From: Dehalococcoidia bacterium
GTDB lineage: Bacteria; Chloroflexota; Dehalococcoidia; UBA2979
Length of the DNA: 5,588 nucleotides
Direction: 5' to 3'
Assembly: GCA_030745285.1 (NCBI GenBank)
Contig: JASLOV010000166.1
Location: forward strand, 1 to 5,588
In this document: positions 1 through 3,057 of the stretch, piece after piece
Layout of the letters: each line of letters begins with the position of its first letter
Numbering within the stretch: the first letter of the stretch is position 1
The notes under the pieces: model-generated
The model's input: only the letters and a program-made list of their open reading frames with translations
What the model was told of the DNA's origin: nothing
The model's database searches: none
Position numbers and translations under genes: made by a program

Positions 1-19
1 CCGGAGCGGATGTAGCGGG

Positions 20-472
20 CTAGGCGAGGGCCTCGCAGTTGGCGACCGGCACGGCGACGGTGCCACCCTGAGTTCGTCGCACCCGCACGCAGGCGGCGGG
101 AGATCCAGAGGCGGCGCGGGCAACGTCGGGCGCTGGGCCGATCACAACGCCCTCCTCGCCAGCATCAGGCCCGGCGACGATCCGCACCGGCAGGCCGTGT
201 GCGTGGAGTTCGCTCACGATGCGCTCTGACTCGCCCGGCGGCAGCACCACCTCGGCGTTCGCGGACTCCGGCGTGGCGCCGGGCGACGCGGCAGCGACAA
301 CCGGAGTCGCGGGCCTGGAAGGGGCCGCCGTGGCCACTGTGCCCGTCGCCACCGGCGGGGACGAGCGGCCGGCGCCGAGTTCAGCCGGCGCGGGATCGTC
401 CGAACACGCGGCGAGCATCGCCGCGAGCGGCACGAGCGCGACAAGCGCCAGCAGATACCTTCGAGGACGCAA
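20..472 (-). CDS. Putative small lipoprotein, function unknown
   Basis: This is a predicted 150-residue exported lipoprotein. A TTG start at 472 gives a short basic n-region (RPRR at residues 2-5), a hydrophobic stretch rich in Leu, Ala and Val (about 6-20) and a lipobox L-A-A-C with the lipidated Cys at residue 23. The mature part begins SDD, followed by a low-complexity Ala/Pro/Ser/Thr tether to about residue 75. A compact C-terminal segment (about 76-150) has two Cys (128 and 146) that could form a disulfide. I do not recognise this segment. The same frame stays open upstream through the tRNA-His gene, so a longer version must be wrong. A second TTG at 490 is possible and adds six residues. 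No Shine-Dalgarno is visible before either start. The gene lies about 25 bases downstream of the tRNA on the same strand, so co-transcription is likely. The stop is TAG at 20-22. The lipoprotein call is fairly secure; the exact start is not. Confidence 0.6.
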   Translation of the reverse strand: MRPRRYLLALVALVPLAAMLAACSDDPAPAELGAGRSSPPVATGTVATAAPSRPATPVVAAASPGATPESANAEVVLPPGESERIVSELHAHGLPVRIVAGPDAGEEGVVIGPAPDVARAASGSPAACVRVRRTQGGTVAVPVANCEALA

Positions 473-496
473 CGGAAGAGCTGGCCGCAAGGGTGT

Positions 497-574
497 TGGG
501 GTGGGTGAGGGGATTTGAACCCCCGATCTCCAGGGCCACAACCTGGCGCCTTAGACCGCTAGGCGACACCCACC
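497..574 (-). tRNA. tRNA-His (anticodon GTG), with encoded CCA
   Basis: The minus strand folds into a complete cloverleaf. The 7-bp acceptor stem GTGGGTG/CACCCAC is 567-573 with 501-507. The D stem is GCCT/AGGC and the anticodon stem CCAGG/CCTGG encloses loop TTGTGGC, giving anticodon GTG, which reads His CAC and CAU. The variable loop is AGATC. The T arm is GGGGG/CCCCT with loop TTCAAAT and one G-U pair. The base before the acceptor stem is a G (templated at 574) facing discriminator C (500). This G-1:C73 pair is the established identity element for histidyl-tRNA synthetase and independently supports the assignment. Bases 499-497 read CCA, so the 3' end appears to be encoded. Every stem pairs, so the call is strong. 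Confidence 0.96.
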
Positions 575-589
575 ATGGCGGCAGCCGCA

Positions 590-625
590 GTGACCGAGTC
601 TAGCATCGCCTGCTGCCTCGGTCAC
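590..625. repeat. Perfect 9-bp inverted repeat at the tRNA promoter
   Basis: GTGACCGAG (590-598) and CTCGGTCAC (617-625) are exact reverse complements separated by 18 bases. The arms overlap the predicted -35 and -10 boxes of the tRNA-His promoter. Centre-to-centre spacing is 27 bases, close to 2.5 helical turns. It could be an operator or a hairpin, and no T-run follows on either strand. The symmetry is visible directly; the role is inferred. Confidence 0.5.
597..625 (-). promoter_or_regulatory. Candidate sigma-70-type promoter of tRNA-His
   Basis: Reading the minus strand, GTGACC (620-625) is a 4/6 match to the -35 box. It lies 17 bases before TAGACT (597-602), a 4/6 match to the -10 box, and is preceded by TGC as in an extended -10. 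Transcription would start about 15 bases before the mature tRNA 5' end, a reasonable leader for RNase P processing. The -35 box lies inside one arm, and the edge of the -10 in the other arm, of a perfect 9-bp inverted repeat. Assignment is by eye and by spacing only. Confidence 0.5.
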
Positions 626-732
626 CGCACGGGCGTGCCCGTCGAACTCGTCTCCGAGCCGCCGCGAGAGCGTCCCCCAGCCGAAGGGATCCGTGGCCGG
701 CCCGCCCGGGCCGTACGAGAAGAGCGCCGCGG

Positions 733-765
733 CTCCGAATGCGGAGAACCCCGCAACACGCGGGG
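733..765 (-). terminator. Two tandem hairpins downstream of the flavin reductase gene
   Basis: CCCCGC (749-754) pairs perfectly with GCGGGG (760-765) around a 5-base loop. CTCCG (733-737) pairs with CGGAG (742-746) around a 4-base loop. Read on the minus strand they begin about 53 bases after the flavin reductase stop, and the first is followed by TTCT, a very weak U-tract. They may slow or end transcription before the tRNA promoter. In such GC-rich DNA, chance hairpins are common. Confidence 0.3.
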
Positions 766-817
766 AGAGTCCCGAGTGTGCCGGCGAGCGTCGCCGCCGC
801 CCCCGCGGTCCCGCTCG

Positions 818-1327
818 CTACCCGCCCGCGCTCAGTGCGCGGTAGCCGCCGCTGAAGAACAGTAGCGGGTCACCATCGGGCTGCAACAGCTCGAAGTCGA
901 CCACCTCGCCGACCCCGATCGTGTGGTCGCCGCCGTCGTAACGCTCACACGGCCGGCAGTCGAGCCAGCCCAGGGTGCCGTCGAGGATCGGTGAGCCGTT
1001 CGCGCCGTCCCGGAACGCGAACCCGCCCATCGCATCGCCGTCTTCACCGCGCCCGGTACGCGCAAGGAAGCTCGAGAGTTCGTCCTGCTGCCGCGAGAGG
1101 ATGTTGACCGCGAACCCTTCCGCGGCCTGCATCGAGGGATACGCCGATGCCCCCTTGTCGATGCAGACGAGGACCAGCGGTGGGTCAAGCGAGACGGAGC
1201 TGAAGGCGTTGGCTGTCATGCCCAGCCCCTCGCCGCTGTCGCGCAGAGTCACGACGGTCACCCCCGTGGCGAATCGCCCTGCCATGTCGCGAAAGAGACG
1301 CTGTGTTGAAACGCTCTGGTCAGCCAT
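818..1327 (-). CDS. Flavin reductase-like domain protein (FMN-binding)
   Basis: This 169-residue protein matches the flavin reductase-like split-barrel family typified by HpaC-type reductases. These use NAD(P)H to reduce FMN or FAD and pass it to partner monooxygenases; some relatives bind flavin or act on it differently. Visible hallmarks are ATGVTVVT (20-27), MTANAFSSVSLDPPLVL (37-53, the flavin-contacting region), FAVNILS (72-78), a Phe/Arg-rich middle, and GDHTIGVGEV (133-142) with the characteristic His. Length is normal for the family. It is cytoplasmic, with no signal peptide. The ATG at 1327 is chosen because an AAGGGGGG ribosome binding site (1336-1343) lies just upstream and homology begins there. 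The frame stays open to 1936 only by chance, overlapping the divergent hydrolase. No monooxygenase partner is in the window, so the substrate pathway is unknown. Confidence 0.88.
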   Translation of the reverse strand: MADQSVSTQRLFRDMAGRFATGVTVVTLRDSGEGLGMTANAFSSVSLDPPLVLVCIDKGASAYPSMQAAEGFAVNILSRQQDELSSFLARTGRGEDGDAMGGFAFRDGANGSPILDGTLGWLDCRPCERYDGGDHTIGVGEVVDFELLQPDGDPLLFFSGGYRALSAGG

Positions 1328-1335
1328 AGGAATCG

Positions 1336-1343
1336 CCCCCCTT
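1336..1343 (-). promoter_or_regulatory. Ribosome binding site of the flavin reductase gene
   Basis: On the minus strand AAGGGGGG lies 8 bases before the ATG at 1327. It fixes this start against the much longer open frame that continues upstream. Confidence 0.65.
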
Positions 1344-1378
1344 GCAGCCCCGGGTAGCCCCTCCGTAGTCGGGGCGCG

Positions 1379-1384
1379 ATCGTA
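1379..1384 (-). promoter_or_regulatory. Candidate -10 element for the flavin reductase gene
   Basis: The minus strand reads TGC followed by TACGAT (4/6 to TATAAT), an extended -10 pattern about 50 bases before the start codon. I see no convincing -35 at the proper spacing, so this is tentative. Confidence 0.25.
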
Positions 1385-1431
1385 GCACGCGTAGGCGGAG
1401 CCCCGGCCTGCGCCCCACCTGCCCGCGGCGC

Positions 1432-1437
1432 TATACT
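1432..1437 (+). promoter_or_regulatory. Candidate -10 element for the hydrolase gene
   Basis: TATACT is a 5/6 match to the -10 consensus and stands out in very GC-rich surroundings, 43 bases before the ATG. The sequence 16-18 bases upstream has no good -35. A small hairpin, GCCCC (1445-1449) with GGGGC (1457-1461), falls in the presumed leader between it and the ribosome binding site. Confidence 0.4.
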
Positions 1438-1469
1438 CGCGCCCGCCCCAAGCCGCGGGGCCGCGCAGC

Positions 1470-1476
1470 AAGGAAG
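1470..1476 (+). promoter_or_regulatory. Ribosome binding site of the hydrolase gene
   Basis: AAGGAAG ends 4 bases before the ATG at 1481, slightly close but acceptable. It is the only purine-rich match near this start. Confidence 0.6.
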
Positions 1477-1480
1477 CCAC

Positions 1481-2167
1481 ATGCCGACCGTCCAGGCGAA
1501 CGGGATCACCCAGCGTTACCGGTTCACCGGCGACAGCGACCCCGCCGCGCGCGCCATGGTCTGGGTGCACGGCATCGGCGGGTCGCTCGACTACTGGACG
1601 GAGCTGCTCCCCAGCTTCCGCGGCTTCCGCCACCTCAGCTACGACGTGCGCGGCATGGGCGAGTCCGAAGGGACCGAGGGCGCCGTCTCGCTTGAGACCT
1701 GGGCCGCCGACCTCTCCGCACTGATGCAGGCGCTCGACATCGAGAGCGCGATCATCGGCGGCACCTCGATGGGCGGGGCGATCTCGCAGCGCTTCGCCAT
1801 CGACCACCCGGAGCAGACGGACGCCCTGTTGCTGCTCTCCACATCGAGCCGTGTGGGGGCAGCGGCGGAACAGAACTGGCTGAAGCAGGCCGACGATACC
1901 GAGGCCGGCGGACAGCCCCGGCTTGCGGCCGCGCAACGCGCGGTGGCGAAGTACAACATGGACGACGAGCTGCGGAACGTCACCGTCCCGACGCTGATCA
2001 TTGTCGGCGACGCCGACCGGACGACCCCGGCCGGCGGCTCCGTGATCATCTCACGCTGCATCGTGGGCTCAGAGCTGGAGATCTACCCGGGCATCGGCCA
2101 CAGCGCGCTCAAGGAGGAGCCCAAGGCCGTCGCCCGCGTCGACGGCTGGCTCGCCCAGTTCCGCTAG
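1481..2167 (+). CDS. Alpha/beta hydrolase, compact-lid type
   Basis: This 228-residue soluble protein has a full alpha/beta hydrolase catalytic set. The oxyanion-hole motif is HGIGGS at 30-35, and DVRGMGES at 55-62 is the usual strand-4 turn. The nucleophile elbow is GTSMGG with Ser96. The acid is Asp179 in GDADRTTP and the base is His207 in GIGHS. Such enzymes hydrolyse esters, lactones or C-C bonds; the pattern resembles 3-oxoadipate enol-lactonase and related bacterial hydrolases, but substrate cannot be assigned. It is shorter than the usual 260-280 residues. The shortfall is in the lid region between about 121 and 165, so the active site may be more open. The ATG at 1481 is supported by AAGGAAG at 1470-1476. 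The gene is divergent from the flavin reductase gene; possible joint catabolism is inference only. Confidence 0.9.
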   Translation: MPTVQANGITQRYRFTGDSDPAARAMVWVHGIGGSLDYWTELLPSFRGFRHLSYDVRGMGESEGTEGAVSLETWAADLSALMQALDIESAIIGGTSMGGAISQRFAIDHPEQTDALLLLSTSSRVGAAAEQNWLKQADDTEAGGQPRLAAAQRAVAKYNMDDELRNVTVPTLIIVGDADRTTPAGGSVIISRCIVGSELEIYPGIGHSALKEEPKAVARVDGWLAQFR

Positions 2168-2222
2168 GCCGTTCCGCCGGCAGTTCCGCCAGCCCCCGGG
2201 CCACCCCGCTCTCACCGTTGCT

Positions 2223-2245
2223 CACCCTGAGCTCGTCGAAGGGTG
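2223..2245. repeat. Hairpin copy of a dispersed intergenic repeat; possible terminator
   Basis: CACCCT (2223-2228) pairs perfectly with AGGGTG (2240-2245), with outer T-G and C-G pairs available, around an 11-base loop containing GAGCTC and TCGTCGA. The motif resembles a family of intergenic elements common in high-GC bacteria, recognisable because one frame translates spuriously as PFDELRVS or PFDKLRVS. It lies 55 bases after the hydrolase stop, so it could also act as that gene's terminator. No T-run follows. Membership of a dispersed family is from general knowledge, since only this copy is in view. Confidence 0.5.
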
Positions 2246-2247
2246 GG

Positions 2248-2268
2248 GGCCTCGGCATATCAGGCCGA
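2248..2268. other. Two mutually exclusive small hairpins
   Basis: GGCCT (2248-2252) can pair with AGGCC (2262-2266), or TCGGC (2252-2256) with GCCGA (2264-2268). The two cannot form together. The site is about 100 bases before the zf-TFIIB start. A regulatory role is possible but unsupported. Confidence 0.2.
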
Positions 2269-2351
2269 ATCAGTGTCCAGTGGCGACGCTCACGCCCTGG
2301 GGCAGGCTTACCCGTACACTGCAATCTCAACCCGATTCCCACCCCGCCCCC

Positions 2352-2357
2352 GGAGGT
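2352..2357 (+). promoter_or_regulatory. Ribosome binding site of the zf-TFIIB gene
   Basis: GGAGGT, near-perfect, lies 6 bases before the ATG at 2364. It decides this start over in-frame upstream ATGs in the same open frame. A weak -10-like TACACT (2315-2320) lies upstream without a clear -35. Confidence 0.8.
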
Positions 2358-2363
2358 CCCCTC

Positions 2364-2819
2364 ATGCAGTGTCCGCGCGACGGCATCGATCTGATCGAAG
2401 AGCACCTGCACGGCATCGAGGTCGACCATTGCCCCACGTGCAACGGCCGCTGGCTCGACCACCACGAACTCGACGAGCTCGAGGCGACGAAGGCCAGCGA
2501 CGAGGAACGTCGCGGCATGGTCCAGTACGCCCAGCGCGAATCTGAGCTGAAGTGCCCGGTCTGCGGCGAAGTCATGCTCGCGTTCAACTACCGCGCCTAC
2601 GACCTGGAACTGGACACCTGCGAGCAGGAGCACGGCTTCTGGCTCGATGCCGGTGAGGCCGGCGAGGTCCGCGACGTCGTCGACGAACGCGTGCGCGGCC
2701 TAGAACGCGCCGCCTCCGCGGAGGAGTCGTGGGGGAAGTTCCTGGACAACCTCGGCAGCGGCGGCGGCGGCGGGATGTGGAGCGGCCTCCGCGGCTTCTT
2801 CGGGGGCCGTCGCCGCTAA
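2364..2819 (+). CDS. zf-TFIIB domain protein with two zinc-ribbon-like fingers
   Basis: This 151-residue soluble protein contains two copies of the short zinc-finger unit of the zf-TFIIB family (often annotated 'Zn-finger nucleic acid-binding'), whose cellular role is poorly defined. Finger 1 spans about 3-39: CPRDG at 3-7, then VDHCPTCNGRWLD at 20-32 with Cys23 and Cys26. Finger 2 spans about 64-101: CPVC at 64-67, then DTCEQEHGFWLDAGE at 84-98. Finger 1 has Asp6 where a second Cys is usual, and finger 2 has His90 after Cys86, so both have variant ligand sets. The shared G.WLD..E core is intact. The C-terminus is a charged helix-like stretch, five consecutive Gly (133-137) and a basic tail ending GGRRR. 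The start is fixed by GGAGGT. The family call is strong; molecular function and nucleic acid binding are not shown. Confidence 0.9.
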   Translation: MQCPRDGIDLIEEHLHGIEVDHCPTCNGRWLDHHELDELEATKASDEERRGMVQYAQRESELKCPVCGEVMLAFNYRAYDLELDTCEQEHGFWLDAGEAGEVRDVVDERVRGLERAASAEESWGKFLDNLGSGGGGGMWSGLRGFFGGRRR

Positions 2820-2880
2820 CCCCGACTCCCTCGCACGCCTGGCTGACGCCCGACGGGGTGCCCGCGAGATGGCGCGCCAC

Positions 2881-2923
2881 ACCCGGGAGCGCCTCGCGCG
2901 CTGGCGCGCCGCAAGACCCGGGA
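2881..2923. terminator. Nested GC hairpin in the convergent gap, possible bidirectional terminator
   Basis: ACCCGGGA occurs at 2881-2888 and again at 2916-2923. Because CCCGGG is its own reverse complement, the two copies can pair and enclose an inner hairpin, GCGCG (2896-2900) with CGCGC (2905-2909), loop CTGG. It lies between the zf-TFIIB gene and the end of the opposing repeat-protein gene, where a two-way terminator is expected. There is no T-run on either side. The rest of 2820-3055 shows no gene I can support. Confidence 0.35.
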
Positions 2924-3039
2924 CGGCCGCCCCGTGTCGCAGTTCGCCCACCCGCAGCCGCCCTGCGACCACTCGTGCCGGGACTCGCTCATGCCCGGGC
3001 AAGCCACCTCAGACTGGTGGCGGCTGCCCGTGGCCGATC

Positions 3040-3057
3040 AGCGGCTACCTCGCCGCT
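3040..3057 (-). other. Hairpin overlapping the stop codon of the repeat-protein gene
   Basis: AGCGGC (3040-3045) pairs perfectly with GCCGCT (3052-3057) around a 6-base loop. The upstream arm on the minus strand includes two of the three bases of the TAG stop (3056-3058). It could protect the mRNA 3' end or contribute to termination, but it lacks a U-tract. Confidence 0.3.

Noticed and set aside
473..541. ATG start at 541 for the lipoprotein
   Set aside because: That start is inside the tRNA-His anticodon region; the signal peptide logic fits a TTG at 472 or 490.
1328..1936. Upstream extension of the flavin reductase frame to 1936
   Set aside because: It overlaps the well-supported divergent hydrolase, and family homology and the AAGGGGGG site place the start at 1327.
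2280..2363. Upstream ATG at 2280 for the zf-TFIIB protein
   Set aside because: The added 28 residues have no family similarity, and a near-perfect GGAGGT precedes the ATG at 2364.
2109..2633. Minus-strand open frame across the intergenic repeat and the zf-TFIIB gene
   Set aside because: It is antisense to a clear gene, and its PFDELRVS peptide is the well-known spurious translation of the dispersed repeat.
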